From Colimorpha_A sp900556615 (GTDB lineage: Bacteria > Bacillota > Clostridia > Oscillospirales > CAG-272): DNA of 64,000 bases. The stretch covers positions 124,001 through 188,000 of the forward strand of contig CAVBUH010000043.1 in assembly GCA_963598415.1 (NCBI GenBank), written 5' to 3'. The notes beneath the pieces are model-generated. The model was not told the origin of the DNA and did no database searches. It saw only the letters and a program-made list of their open reading frames with translations. Shown here one piece after another: positions 1 through 9,362 of the stretch. Position numbers and translations under genes: made by a program. Numbering within the stretch: position 1 is the stretch's first letter; each line of letters starts with the position of its first letter.

Positions 1-921
1 TATGAAACGTCGGTATCGGACGAGGAAGTTGATGCCGCCGTCGCTCAGGCGCTTGAATCGCTTGCCGAATTTGTTGAAACAGAGAATGGCATATCCGATA
101 ACAGCATGGTCATGTTTGATCGCTTCTGCTTTATTGACGGAGAGTCTACTCCGGAGCTCTCGGCAGAGGGCGATTCCTATTTCTGTGGAGATACAACCGG
201 TGACGCGGTGGTATATGAGCTTCTTACAAAGATGAAGGGTATGAAAAAAGGCGATACTGCGGAATTTGATATTGTGATTCCTTCGGATTATATATCGGAA
301 ATATCCTCTGTGACAGAAGCAACTTATCGTGTGACGGTACTTGCGGTGTATGAGAGGATTGTTCCTGCACTCGACGACGGGATTGCAGAAAGACTGATGC
401 CGGGGTGCGGAGGTGCCGAGCAGTACCGGACTATGACAAGTGCCCGTTTGGAAAGCGAAAAAAAGGAAGATGCGGAATATAAAAGGGAAGCTGAAGCTTG
501 GAATAAAATTGTGGATTCCAGTGTATTGCTTGACGCTCCGTATGATGTGTACAGCGAGTATTATAACGAACTCTACTTATCTTATAAAAATCTTGCTGAT
601 GCGCAGTCGGAGGAGCTTTCTGTTTTTCTGGAGAACTCTTACGATATGACGGAAGAGGAATTTGAGGATATGATAGGCGAACGCGCTCTTGCACTTACAA
701 AGGAAGCATTTGTTCTCTATTCTATTGTTAGAGCAGAAAATATCACTTATACCGATGAGGAGCTTTCGGAATATGCTTCCGCATGTGCGGCTTCTTCCGG
801 GGGGATATTTGTCTCGGGGGAAGATTATCTTGATTTTTACGGTGAAGATAAGGTGGCAGAGATGCTGCTCAAGGATAAAGTAACGGCGCTTGTACTATCA
901 ACTGCAATCACAGAGGAGTGA
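1..921 (+). CDS. Trigger-factor-like FKBP-type peptidyl-prolyl isomerase, 5' end missing
   Basis: The reading frame is open from the first base, so the gene starts upstream of the window. The visible part resembles trigger factor: a region with DEEVDAAV near its start, an FKBP-like stretch (MVMFDRFCFIDG, then KGMKKGDTAEFDIVIPSDY), the linker VYERIVPALDDGIAERL that matches the usual 'lP.ldDe.a' junction, and a long acidic helical C-terminal part. Trigger factor is a ribosome-associated chaperone; here the FKBP core is divergent and no N-terminal ribosome-binding domain can be checked. It ends 50 bases before alr and may be co-transcribed with it. A trigger-factor paralogue or a secretion-associated isomerase is equally possible. 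Confidence 0.6.
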   Translation, partial: YETSVSDEEVDAAVAQALESLAEFVETENGISDNSMVMFDRFCFIDGESTPELSAEGDSYFCGDTTGDAVVYELLTKMKGMKKGDTAEFDIVIPSDYISEISSVTEATYRVTVLAVYERIVPALDDGIAERLMPGCGGAEQYRTMTSARLESEKKEDAEYKREAEAWNKIVDSSVLLDAPYDVYSEYYNELYLSYKNLADAQSEELSVFLENSYDMTEEEFEDMIGERALALTKEAFVLYSIVRAENITYTDEELSEYASACAASSGGIFVSGEDYLDFYGEDKVAEMLLKDKVTALVLSTAITEE

Positions 922-971
922 TCTTTTGGGTATTTATTTTTGTTATTTGATAATGATTCGGACGGTATGAA

Positions 972-2099
972 ATGGATAATAAATTATTGAAAACCCGTAC
1001 ATGGATAGAAATTGATAAAAGCGCTCTTTTATATAATCATGACCGGATAAGAACGCTGCTTCCTAACGGATGCGCAGTCATGGCAGTTGTGAAGGCAGAT
1101 GCGTACGGACACGGAGCGACGGAGGTTGCAAGCTTACTTTCCGACCGTGTAGAATGCTTTGGAGTTGCCTCGGTATATGAGGCGATGGAGCTTCGGAAAA
1201 ACGGAATTGAGAATGATATATTGATTCTCGGCGGCACGGAAGAAGAGCTTTTTCCGGAGCTTGCCGAATATGATATCATGCCATCTATATTTGATTTGCG
1301 AGCAGCGGAAGCCCTTTCTGCAGCGGCTGTGGGTAAGAAGGCCGGTTGCTTTATTGCTATTGATACCGGAATGTCAAGGATTGGGTTTTCAGATGATCAG
1401 ACCGGTTTTGAATGTGTAAAAAAAGCTGCGGAGCTTAGCAATATCGAAATAAAGGGGATCTTCAGCCATTTTGCCCGTGCCGATGAAGCAGACAAAACCT
1501 CGGCCTTGGATCAGCTTTCGCGGTTTGCCGGGTTTGCCGGACGTCTTGAAGCCGCGGGAATTTCTGTCGGAAGGCGCTGTCTTTCGAATAGCGCCGGAAT
1601 CATGGAGCTTGATGCTGCTTTTGATATGGTGAGAGAGGGCATTATTCTTTACGGGATCTATCCATCCGATGAGGTTGACAGAAGCCGCATTTCTCTGCAT
1701 CCGGTTCTCTCTCTCAGAACAAGGGTAGAGCTTGTAAAATCGGTCCCCGCTGGAACAGGAGTCAGCTATGGACATATTTGCGTTACCGAGAGAGCTACCA
1801 AAATCGCAACACTTTGTGCAGGCTATGCTGACGGAGTGCCGAGACTCCTTTCCAATTGCGGAAGCGTTTTGCTCCGCGGAAAGAGAGCGCCGATTATCGG
1901 CAGGGTTTGTATGGATCAGATGATGGTGGATGTGACGGATATACCCGGCGTAGAGGCAGGAGATGTTGCAACGATTATCGGCAGAGACGGGGACGCATAT
2001 ATTTCCGTTGACGAGATTGCCGATGAAGCGCAAACGATTTCTTATGAAATTCTTTGTTCTCTGTCAAGACCGAGACTTCCCCGGATTTATATAAACTGA
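972..2099 (+). CDS. alr: Alanine racemase
   Basis: This 375-residue protein has the normal length for the fold-III PLP enzyme that interconverts L- and D-alanine for peptidoglycan. The PLP lysine lies in VVKADAYGHG (Lys41), the catalytic tyrosine region is GVSYGH near residue 260, and CMDQMMVDVTDIP and the C-terminal SYEILCSLSRPRLPR are typical. The start ATG at 972 is consistent with the conserved TWIEID N-terminus. It lies just downstream of the trigger-factor-like gene, and a repeat element (A1) begins two bases after its stop, so 3' ends of its mRNA would carry the element's long hairpin. Confidence 0.95.
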   Translation: MDNKLLKTRTWIEIDKSALLYNHDRIRTLLPNGCAVMAVVKADAYGHGATEVASLLSDRVECFGVASVYEAMELRKNGIENDILILGGTEEELFPELAEYDIMPSIFDLRAAEALSAAAVGKKAGCFIAIDTGMSRIGFSDDQTGFECVKKAAELSNIEIKGIFSHFARADEADKTSALDQLSRFAGFAGRLEAAGISVGRRCLSNSAGIMELDAAFDMVREGIILYGIYPSDEVDRSRISLHPVLSLRTRVELVKSVPAGTGVSYGHICVTERATKIATLCAGYADGVPRLLSNCGSVLLRGKRAPIIGRVCMDQMMVDVTDIPGVEAGDVATIIGRDGDAYISVDEIADEAQTISYEILCSLSRPRLPRIYIN

Positions 2100-2101
2100 T
2101 A

Positions 2102-2295
2102 TTAAGGCAATACCGATGGGTTCACGGCTTGCGCCTTGATGATGCATCTGTGGGGCAATTTTCACAAATTTCGCCGGCATAGGAGTCACTCTTGCCTCCT
2201 ATGCCGGCGAAATTTGTGAAGTATGACGGAAAAGCTGCAAGCATATGCGCAACAAAGTCGTTAGCCGTGCCCCCCCGGCGGTGTGTTGCCTTTAA
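2102..2295 (-). repeat. Element A copy 1 (palindromic form)
   Basis: It starts TTAAGGCAATACCG and ends GTGTTGCCTTTAA, the terminal inverted repeats of the dispersed A family. This copy is unusual: positions 2161-2185 and 2196-2220 form a perfect 25-base inverted repeat around a 10-base loop, and both outer arms resemble the same (right) half of other A copies. It lies between the convergent ends of alr and polA. Orientation is assigned from the loop sequence. Confidence 0.85.
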
Positions 2296-2408
2296 TATAA
2301 TAGGGGGTAGTCGTACTAACGTGCGGCTGCCCCACGAAGTCGGGTTTTGCGGATGAAATCCGTAATTTTGACCATTTAAATTCATAATAATCCAAAGAAA
2401 ATACAGTC

Positions 2409-2438
2409 AAAAAAACCGATCGGCATTTTTCCGACCGG
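2409..2438 (-). terminator. Rho-independent terminator of polA
   Basis: Read on the minus strand, CCGGTCGG and CCGATCGG can pair (one G-U) around a short A-rich loop and are followed by seven T residues. It is located about 50 bases beyond the polA stop. Confidence 0.7.
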
Positions 2439-2446
2439 GAAAATAC

Positions 2447-2488
2447 CGGGCTTGTTGCTTAACGCAACAGCCCGCGCGTTTTCTTTTA
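2447..2488 (+). terminator. Probable terminator facing alr
   Basis: CGGGCT/AGCCCG and GTTGC/GCAAC arms make a hairpin with a single bulged T, followed on the plus strand by CGCGTTTTCTTTT. It lies between alr and the convergent polA and would stop plus-strand transcription before polA. Confidence 0.5.
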
Positions 2489-2489
2489 T

Positions 2490-5027
2490 TCAGCATTCAA
2501 ACCAATTGTCACCGATACCGATATCTACAGCAAGCGGAACGGCAAGTGCTACTGCCGACTCCATTTCTCGTTTTAAAATGTCTGCCGCTTGCTTGGCGCA
2601 GGAATGATGTGCTTCCAATATCAGTTCATCGTGTACCTGAAGAATCAGCTTTGCATTAATTCCGCTTTCCTCAAGTGATTTTGCTACATTAATCATAGCG
2701 ATCTTTATAATATCCGCCGCTGCCCCCTGTATCGGGCTGTTCATAGCGACCCTTTCTCCAAATGCCTGAAGCTGTTTTTTCGGAGATGAAAGCTCGGGAA
2801 TATAACGGCGCCGTCCGAATATTGTCGTGACATACCCATCTTTTTTAGCATTCTCTTTTGTTTCATTCAGATATGCGCTGACCTCCGGATATTTGGAAAG
2901 ATAGTTTTTTATATAACGTTCAGCTTCATATTTGGGGACCCCGATATCGTTTGCAAGGGAAAAAGCGCCAATGCCGTAAATAATACCGAAATTGACTGCT
3001 TTAGCGCGCTTTCTCTGTTCTTCCGTAACGGATTCAGGGGATACTCCGAACACAGAAGCCGCGGTCATAGTGTGAATATCTTCTCCTTCCGCAAATGCCC
3101 TTATCATATGCATGTCTCCCGATATCGCAGCAAGTACCCGCAGTTCTATTTGAGAGTAATCTGCGTCAACCAGAACATAATCCTCATTTTTGGGAATAAA
3201 AAATTTTCTCATTTTCCGTCCCAGTTCGGATCTTATCGGTATGTTCTGAAGGTTCGGTTCAGAAGAGGACAATCTTCCGGTAGCGGTTACTGTTTGATTA
3301 AAGCTACTGTGTATCCGTCCGTCAGAATCGGCAACCTTGAGCAGTCCCTCGCAGTAGGTGGAACGCAGCTTTGATACCTGGCGGTATTCCAATATCCTGT
3401 CGATAATCGTATGATAGGGCTTGAGTTTTTCAAGTGTTTCTGCATCAGTCGAATATCCTGTTTTCGTCTTTTTCAGCACAGGCAGCTTCAACTCTGTATA
3501 AAGCACCTCCCCAAGCTGTTTCGTGGAATTAATATTAAATTCGTGACCTGCTTCAAAATAGATTGCCTCGGTATACTCGGCACACATTTTTTCAAGTTCT
3601 TTCGAATATTCCGAAAGCCCCTCTCTGTCAATCTTAAATCCGCATTTTTCCATATCGGCAAGTACATAGGCAAGGGGTTCTTCAATATTGTAATAGAGTC
3701 CGGATTGACCGCTCTGACTTAGCTTTTCGTTCAGTACCGGGGCGAGAGAATAGAGAGCTTTTGCGGAATCAAAAGTGTCGGAAACGATCTGACCGAGATA
3801 TTTAAGCGAAAGTCTGTGCAAATCGTAATTATTTTCTGAAGGATCATCCACATAAGCGGCAAGAGAAACGTCAAAAATATGGCATTTCGGTTTTCCGAAA
3901 TCAAGACACAGCTTTTTGGAATCGGAAACAATAACCGTTCGTTCGGGTTCGGAGAAAAACGGAGCAAGCTCAGAAACTTCTGTATATGCGATGGAATACT
4001 CAGCATTTCCGTCATACACAGTAAGTTCATTTCCGGAAAAAAACGCCGAACAGGACGGTATTTTCTTTTGAAGCAGTTCTTCCGGCGTAAGAACGGTTAT
4101 GGAAGGAATCGAATCGGCAGTGCTTTCTGACGCGTTGGCGCTTTCTGTATTCTCTGAATCCTCTTTGTCGAGTCCGAGACGCTTTAAAAGCTTGGAAAGC
4201 TCAAGCTCGGTAAGAAGCGTTTTGAGAGCTTTTCTATCGCATCCGGCATAAGATAACTGCGGCAAATCGATTCCGAGCGGCACATCGCATTTAATTTGAG
4301 CAAGAAATTTTGACAGATAGGCGCTGTCTTTTCCGGCAACAAGCTTTTTTACCGTTTGGGCAGCTATTTCTCCGGAGTCAAGCTTCCCATATACTTCATC
4401 AAGAGAACCGAAGGAGGATATCAGTTTTATCGCTGTCTTTTCTCCTATTCCCGGAACTCCGGGAATATTATCGGAGGAATCTCCCATTAGCGCTTTCACA
4501 TCAACGAACTGCTCCGGTTCTACCTCATATTTGTCCCGGAATTCTTTACGGCGGAAGCACACTGTCTCTCCGGTAGAGGCGAGCAGTACGGTTACGTTGT
4601 CACGTATTAGCTGGAAGGAATCTCGGTCGCCGGTAAGAATAAAGACCTCTATTGCTTCGTTGCTGTTTCCCCATGCTGCGCAAGTGCCTAAAATATCATC
4701 CGCTTCGTACCCTTCCAGCTCAAGCTCGTGTAAACCCAGCGCGGTCATACACTTTTTTGCATAGGGAAGCTGTACGGCAAGCTCCTCCGGCATGCCTTTC
4801 CTCGTCGCCTTGTAGCCGTCATATTTTAAGTGGCGAAAGGTTGGAGCCTTTAGATCAAAGGCAACGGCAGCATAATCGGGTTTTCTTTCTTCTAAATGCT
4901 TGAGTACAATATTCATCATACCGTATACGGCATGGGTAAAAAGTCCGGTTGACGTTGTAAGCGGACGAATACCGTAAAAAGCGCGGTTCAATATACTGTT
5001 TCCGTCAATAAGAAGCAAGGTCTTCAT
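2490..5027 (-). CDS. polA: DNA polymerase I
   Basis: The 845-residue protein fills gaps and removes primers during replication and repair. The N-terminal 5'-3' exonuclease (starting LLIDGNSILNRAFYG, with GDRDSFQL, GDSSDNIPGVPGIGEKTA) is followed by a 3'-5' exonuclease-like domain that lacks a recognisable D-x-E first motif and is therefore probably inactive, as in many Firmicutes. The polymerase domain carries motif A DADYSQIELRV (about residue 621), motif B RKRAKAVNFGIIYG (about 672) and motif C QVHDELI (about 797). The start at 5027 is chosen because the family begins MKTLLLIDG and GAAAGGATGG precedes it; an in-frame upstream extension overlaps the next gene. It lies 25 bases downstream of the DUF368 gene. 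Confidence 0.95.
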   Translation of the reverse strand: MKTLLLIDGNSILNRAFYGIRPLTTSTGLFTHAVYGMMNIVLKHLEERKPDYAAVAFDLKAPTFRHLKYDGYKATRKGMPEELAVQLPYAKKCMTALGLHELELEGYEADDILGTCAAWGNSNEAIEVFILTGDRDSFQLIRDNVTVLLASTGETVCFRRKEFRDKYEVEPEQFVDVKALMGDSSDNIPGVPGIGEKTAIKLISSFGSLDEVYGKLDSGEIAAQTVKKLVAGKDSAYLSKFLAQIKCDVPLGIDLPQLSYAGCDRKALKTLLTELELSKLLKRLGLDKEDSENTESANASESTADSIPSITVLTPEELLQKKIPSCSAFFSGNELTVYDGNAEYSIAYTEVSELAPFFSEPERTVIVSDSKKLCLDFGKPKCHIFDVSLAAYVDDPSENNYDLHRLSLKYLGQIVSDTFDSAKALYSLAPVLNEKLSQSGQSGLYYNIEEPLAYVLADMEKCGFKIDREGLSEYSKELEKMCAEYTEAIYFEAGHEFNINSTKQLGEVLYTELKLPVLKKTKTGYSTDAETLEKLKPYHTIIDRILEYRQVSKLRSTYCEGLLKVADSDGRIHSSFNQTVTATGRLSSSEPNLQNIPIRSELGRKMRKFFIPKNEDYVLVDADYSQIELRVLAAISGDMHMIRAFAEGEDIHTMTAASVFGVSPESVTEEQRKRAKAVNFGIIYGIGAFSLANDIGVPKYEAERYIKNYLSKYPEVSAYLNETKENAKKDGYVTTIFGRRRYIPELSSPKKQLQAFGERVAMNSPIQGAAADIIKIAMINVAKSLEESGINAKLILQVHDELILEAHHSCAKQAADILKREMESAVALAVPLAVDIGIGDNWFEC

Positions 5028-5052
5028 TCTTGTCCATCCTTTCAGCGATTGA

Positions 5053-5982
5053 TTAATTTTCAGTATATCTGCGGCTGAATTTATCAAGAAGCCATGCCGC
5101 GAAAAAGCCTCCGACAAGGCAAAGCAGTTTAACAGCCAATCCGCTTGATGCTTCAAGCTTGAAGATAAGGATCGGAAGCGTTGTTGCTGCAACTACTCCG
5201 AATATTCCGTGATAAAACTGCGAATAAAATTTCCCGATCAGATAGTTAACCAACCTTGAAAGCGCTATGAATACGGCGGCAACGCCGATAATGAAAGGAA
5301 GCGCAGCATCAAATCTCATTGCGGAAAGAGCCTCTGTAAAGCCGACGCTCCCCTTGATGAACAAAACCAAATTGTCCATAAAGCTGCTTGCCACATCCAG
5401 AAGAGGTTCCATCAATCCGAGATATAAAAGCGGAGAAGAGGCACTCATACCCGGAACGACAATTCCGAGTCCGAAAAATACGCCCGATAAAAAAAACCAC
5501 CATATATTAGGAGTAATATTGATCGGAACGGTAAATTCCAGAATTAAAAAAATCCCGAAAATCAGCGCAAATGCAACCGCCATTGTAACATAGGAGGATG
5601 TTTTTCTGCCGTGAAGCCCCGCTTCCTGCCAAAGCGACGGCAGCATCCCGAGAATCAATCCCACAAAAACGCAGGTAGCAATGATTTCATTGCTCTGAAA
5701 AAGCATCAAAACAAGCTTTGCAAGACCGAGAAAGCCAATAACCAAGCCTATACCCGCGGGAAGCAGCAGCTTCATATGCGTTTTAAAATTTTTTATCGGA
5801 TGGGCAAGAAATTCCATCACCGGCTGATAAAGACCGAATATCGCGCACATGACTCCTCCGCTTATCCCCGGAAGAATTCCTCCAACTCCGATAAGCATTC
5901 CCTGAAAAATCCTGATAATTGCCGGCGCAGCTTTTTTTACTTTTTTATGCTGGTGTTCTTTTTTTTCTTCGTTGACGATCAT
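5053..5982 (-). CDS. DUF368 membrane protein, probable polyprenyl-phosphate transporter (PopT-like)
   Basis: A 309-residue integral membrane protein with about eight to nine hydrophobic segments and the family signatures GMLIGVGGILPGISGGVMCAIFG near the N-terminus and GIVVPGMSASSPLLYLG in the middle. DUF368 proteins have been shown in Vibrio to return undecaprenyl phosphate across the membrane for reuse in wall synthesis; the same role is inferred here. The start ATG at 5980-5982 follows GAAAGG by seven bases; a TTG two codons upstream is less likely. It lies immediately upstream of polA and 22 bases downstream of the DUF3783 gene, suggesting one operon. Confidence 0.85.
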   Translation of the reverse strand: MIVNEEKKEHQHKKVKKAAPAIIRIFQGMLIGVGGILPGISGGVMCAIFGLYQPVMEFLAHPIKNFKTHMKLLLPAGIGLVIGFLGLAKLVLMLFQSNEIIATCVFVGLILGMLPSLWQEAGLHGRKTSSYVTMAVAFALIFGIFLILEFTVPINITPNIWWFFLSGVFFGLGIVVPGMSASSPLLYLGLMEPLLDVASSFMDNLVLFIKGSVGFTEALSAMRFDAALPFIIGVAAVFIALSRLVNYLIGKFYSQFYHGIFGVVAATTLPILIFKLEASSGLAVKLLCLVGGFFAAWLLDKFSRRYTEN

Positions 5983-6004
5983 ATGCAAACCTTTCGTTCA
6001 TTCA

Positions 6005-6376
6005 TTATTTTTTTCGGGAAAGTGCCGCGCGTTCCCGGCACAACTCCTGATATAGCTGTTCGGGAGTCCAAACCGCATTATGCGGAGTCAGAATTGCCTT
6101 CAGTGAACCGTGGGCGATTCGGTATTTTTTCATTTCCGAAAGGAAAACATCAAGCATTCCCTCAGGAAAATTTACAAAAACAAGCATTGCTTCGGGAAGA
6201 GGTTTGCCGTCATAAGCTCTTTGTATCGGTAGTCCGGCAGCCAAAGCCGCTATCGGGAGCGAATACTCATTCAAAGCCGCCCTTCTTATTCCCGAACCGA
6301 ATTTCCGACCGAGCTTTTCCAATCTGTCAGTCTCATATGCCGCTATTCCATAGCAAAGTATAATCGGTTTTTCCAT
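6005..6376 (-). CDS. DUF3783 family protein
   Basis: A 123-residue soluble protein resembling DUF3783 proteins of Clostridia: ILCYGI at the start, LVFVNFPEGMLDVFLSEMKK in the middle and LKAILTPHNAVWTPEQLYQEL near the end. The molecular function is not known to me. No strong ribosome binding site precedes the ATG. It is 22 bases from the DUF368 gene and probably co-transcribed with it and polA. Confidence 0.75.
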   Translation of the reverse strand: MEKPIILCYGIAAYETDRLEKLGRKFGSGIRRAALNEYSLPIAALAAGLPIQRAYDGKPLPEAMLVFVNFPEGMLDVFLSEMKKYRIAHGSLKAILTPHNAVWTPEQLYQELCRERAALSRKK

Positions 6377-6607
6377 ATTTATTCTATTACCGACGTTGGA
6401 ATCCTGAAAAAGTATTCTGTCGGCATCCTTCTTATTTATTCTTACTCATAACGACGCAATCCGGTCAGTGGTTCCCTGTATCTTACGGCGGAGTACGCAT
6501 TTCACCAAAGAGATAATCACGCAGCGGACTGTCACAGAATGCCGCGGCATTCCGTTCGGGCGCTGTATCATAGTTCAGCGAACTGTCTTTTTTTGTTAAG
6601 CAAATTA
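6377..6607. other. Intergenic region with a 16-base palindrome
   Basis: No gene is supportable here. A perfect palindrome, GAATGCCGCGGCATTC at 6537-6552, lies about 60 bases beyond the helicase stop. It lacks an adjoining T-run on the minus strand, so it is not clearly a terminator. Confidence 0.5.
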
Positions 6608-8716
6608 TCAAACACGGCAGATCAATCCGTTCTCAAGGCATACCGTAAGATCGACTCTTCTGGGATACTTATCTTTATAAAAACGTATTTCCGCGAAGCT
6701 TCCGCGTCTCCCTATGATAACTCCCTCTCCGAAAACCTTATGCATCACATTCTCTCCGACGGAGTAAGCTTTGATCAGCTTTTCAACAGAAACGGATTTT
6801 TTTACCGTTCGGGCAGGTGCGGCTGCCGCTGTTTTTGGGGGTACTCCGGTAAAGGTGTTCACGAAATCCCACCCCTCGCACTTTTCTCCGAATTCAAATC
6901 GGTATGTAATAAGTTCGAGTCTCTTTTTTGCTCTTGTGACGGCAACGTAAAAAAGACGCCGGTCTTCTTCCCGAAGCCTCTCTTCTTCCTTGGTGTATTT
7001 TTTTCCGTCGGCAGGTTCCGTCACTGACGGCAAGACGCCGTTTTTAGCGTCGCAGAGAATCACATTGTCAAACTCCATGCCTTTTGCCGAGTGAATCGTT
7101 GAAAGAATCATTCCGTCGTCCGATTTATGTCCCTGTTTTACCTGATCTGAGAGAAAATCAAGCCGCTCGAAAAAATCTTTTTTCGAGCGAAACCGTTCGG
7201 CGATTGCAAGTAATGTATTAACCTTTGAAAGATCTCTTGTACGGTGAGAAAGATAGGAACCGTATCCCGACGCCGATATGATCAGCTTTAGTGCGCCGTA
7301 ACTGTCGGCGGCATTAATTCTGAAAAGAGCATCGGAAACCTTTCGCATCCGCTTTCTCACTTTTTCAGGGAAAACCGGACATACCGAAAAATATTCGGGA
7401 TAAGAAAGCATTTCCTTCCCGACGTTGTGAGTCAGCGCATATTCGCAGTCGGTTCTGCTTATCCCGGCTGAAAATTTATAGTACAGATTTTCAAAAAGTC
7501 CGGCGTCAAAGGGATTTGCAGCAAACCTGATCATGGCGATCATATCAGTGACGATGAAATGCGTGAAAAACAATCCGTCTACCGCTCTCACGGAAAAAGG
7601 GATCCCAGCATCACAAAGGACATCAATTATTGGAATAAGCGAGTCATTGAGACGGCAGAGAACCGCAGTGGTTTCCTTTTTTTCTCCTGCACAGTTAAGC
7701 GCGCGCTTTTTTATATACGTGGGAAGCTCTCTCAGGTCGGTAAGCTCGGTACGTTTTATATTATCTCCCACTGCATTATCGGTGTTCATGTGCTTATCGC
7801 GTCTTTCCGCGTTTAAAGAAATAAAACGGTCGGCAGCGGAAACGATAGTTTGGGTACTCCGATAATTTTTCTCTATAAAGCAGATGAAAGCATCGGGATA
7901 AATTTTTTCAAACTCCAGCAAGCCTTCCGGGTAAGCAGCTCTGAAACCGTATATACTCTGATCCTCATCTCCTACCATGAAGAGGTTACCGCAGTTTTCC
8001 GCCGCCTTGCGAATGATCATATGCTGTATTTTTGAGGTGTCCTGCGCCTCATCCACGCATATATAGCGAAAACGTCCCGAATAAGCCCGATTTACTTCTG
8101 GAAAACGGCACATGATATGGTATCCGTAGCAAAGCTGATCATCGTAATCCATCAACTTATTTTCAACTTTAAATTCACGGTAACGGCGAAAAATTTCGGG
8201 AAAATCGCGTCCTTCAATGGAAATTTTTTCGGCTATTTCCTTCTCGGTCAGCAACATATTGCGGCAATAGGTGATTGCCGTTTTCACATCTTTCACTTCA
8301 TTCTCGGAGGGATATCCTCCGCAATCTTTCATAATTACGCGAAGGATTCGGGATGTTTCCCCTTCCGATTCCAAAAGGCTAAACGCATGCCTGCCGTAAA
8401 TACGCTCGTAAGTACCAATAATTTTGGCGCAAAAACCGTTTATCGTTCTTATTTCTATTTCGCGCGAGCCGAAAATATTCTCATACCGTCGCTGCATTTC
8501 TCTTGCTCCGGCAACACTGTATGTCACCGCAAGAATAGATTCCGGCGGTACGCCGAGTCCCTTGACAAGATAGCCGAGCTTTGCCGTCATAACGGTAGTT
8601 TTACCGCTCCCCGGAACCGCAAGAAGGAGAATATGTCCCCCTGTCTTTTCGCAGGCTTTATCCTGATCGGGATCAAGGCTGATGTCGTATTCGGTTTTAT
8701 ATTCCTGGTATGTCAT
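6608..8716 (-). CDS. UvrD/PcrA-like superfamily I DNA helicase
   Basis: The 702-residue protein is an ATP-dependent 3'-5' DNA helicase of the UvrD/Rep/PcrA class, probably acting in repair or replication restart. Visible motifs in order: Walker A AVPGSGKTT (residues 33-41), DEAQDTSKIQ (II), GDEDQSIYGFRAA (III), STIHSAKGMEFDNVIL (V) and FYVAVTRAKKRL (VI), then a short C-terminal module HKVFGEGVIIGR resembling the PcrA tudor-like tail. The ATG at 8714-8716 is preceded by GAGG five bases away. Frames open further upstream only by reading through element A2, so the longer N-terminus is rejected. It stands alone as a transcription unit. Confidence 0.9.
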   Translation of the reverse strand: MTYQEYKTEYDISLDPDQDKACEKTGGHILLLAVPGSGKTTVMTAKLGYLVKGLGVPPESILAVTYSVAGAREMQRRYENIFGSREIEIRTINGFCAKIIGTYERIYGRHAFSLLESEGETSRILRVIMKDCGGYPSENEVKDVKTAITYCRNMLLTEKEIAEKISIEGRDFPEIFRRYREFKVENKLMDYDDQLCYGYHIMCRFPEVNRAYSGRFRYICVDEAQDTSKIQHMIIRKAAENCGNLFMVGDEDQSIYGFRAAYPEGLLEFEKIYPDAFICFIEKNYRSTQTIVSAADRFISLNAERRDKHMNTDNAVGDNIKRTELTDLRELPTYIKKRALNCAGEKKETTAVLCRLNDSLIPIIDVLCDAGIPFSVRAVDGLFFTHFIVTDMIAMIRFAANPFDAGLFENLYYKFSAGISRTDCEYALTHNVGKEMLSYPEYFSVCPVFPEKVRKRMRKVSDALFRINAADSYGALKLIISASGYGSYLSHRTRDLSKVNTLLAIAERFRSKKDFFERLDFLSDQVKQGHKSDDGMILSTIHSAKGMEFDNVILCDAKNGVLPSVTEPADGKKYTKEEERLREEDRRLFYVAVTRAKKRLELITYRFEFGEKCEGWDFVNTFTGVPPKTAAAAPARTVKKSVSVEKLIKAYSVGENVMHKVFGEGVIIGRRGSFAEIRFYKDKYPRRVDLTVCLENGLICRV

Positions 8717-8784
8717 ATTTTCCTCAGCATAAATGCAGCTTTGTTTCATGTAAAAAAGGATTTTTTTAGCCGGTAAAAATGATA

Positions 8785-8957
8785 TTATGGCAATACTGCA
8801 CAATAATGTGCGGCTTCTCTGTCGGATTTTTGTCGAAAGATACAAATTGAGAAGCAAGAGTGCCCCTCTGCCGACGAAATTTGTATTGTCTGACGGAATA
8901 GAGGCAAGCAAATGCGTAACATAGGTGTTAGCCGTTTGCCCGGTGTTCTTACCTTAA
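8785..8957 (+). repeat. Element A copy 2
   Basis: Degenerate left end TTATGGCAATACTGC, conserved centre (TACAAATTGAGAAGCAAGAGTG, split here over family positions) and right end CTTACCTTAA. It sits between the helicase start and the end of the next minus-strand gene. Confidence 0.8.
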
Positions 8958-8989
8958 CAACTGACAGCCACCTTTTTCCCGGAAACGGC

Positions 8990-9018
8990 AAAACGGGGAT
9001 GTCTGCTGCGACACCCCC
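8990..9018 (-). terminator. Probable terminator of the 111-residue unknown gene
   Basis: On the minus strand GGGGGTGTC pairs with GACATCCCC around GCAGCA and is followed by GTTTTG. It begins nine bases beyond the stop of the upstream gene. Confidence 0.5.
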
Positions 9019-9026
9019 ATGCGTTC

Positions 9027-9362
9027 TTACTTAGCAGCCTCTTCAGCGCTCTTTATCTCAAGCTCGACTTTATTGTCATCGACAAAGGAGCGAAGCCCTC
9101 CGCGGAAACGGCGGAAATTCTCCTCCTCATGCTCGCATACAATAAGTTCTGAAGGAATATCAGGATCGTTTACATAGAAAACAATCCTCTCTTCAAGCTC
9201 CTTTTTAAGACCGAAAAATGTTTTGTGATAAGCATAATCAAAAACAATTTTGGTCAGATTGGCCGGAGTGAGCCGATAATGCTTGAAACGGTTCTTGTCG
9301 GTTTTCTTATCACAGAAAACAATTTCGTTTTTATGAACCATTATAGCGTCTTCAACAGCCAT
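9027..9362 (-). CDS. Conserved-looking small protein of unknown function
   Basis: A soluble 111-residue protein that I do not recognise. It is charged, with alternating strand-like segments (EIVFCDKK, RIVFYVND, SELIVCEHEEE) and a lysine/glutamate-rich tail; no metal-binding or membrane motif is evident. The ATG at 9360-9362 has AAAGGTG six bases upstream, making this a better start than one 15 codons earlier. It has its own terminator and is bracketed by element A copies in opposite orientations. Confidence 0.6.
   Translation of the reverse strand: MAVEDAIMVHKNEIVFCDKKTDKNRFKHYRLTPANLTKIVFDYAYHKTFFGLKKELEERIVFYVNDPDIPSELIVCEHEEENFRRFRGGLRSFVDDNKVELEIKSAEEAAK

Noticed and set aside
5028..5192. 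N-terminal extension of DNA polymerase I
   Set aside because: It overlaps the DUF368 gene and is not part of the family; homologues begin at MKTLLLIDG.
8717..8911. N-terminal extension of the helicase
   Set aside because: It translates element A2 and lacks a ribosome binding site; the start at 8716 has a good one.
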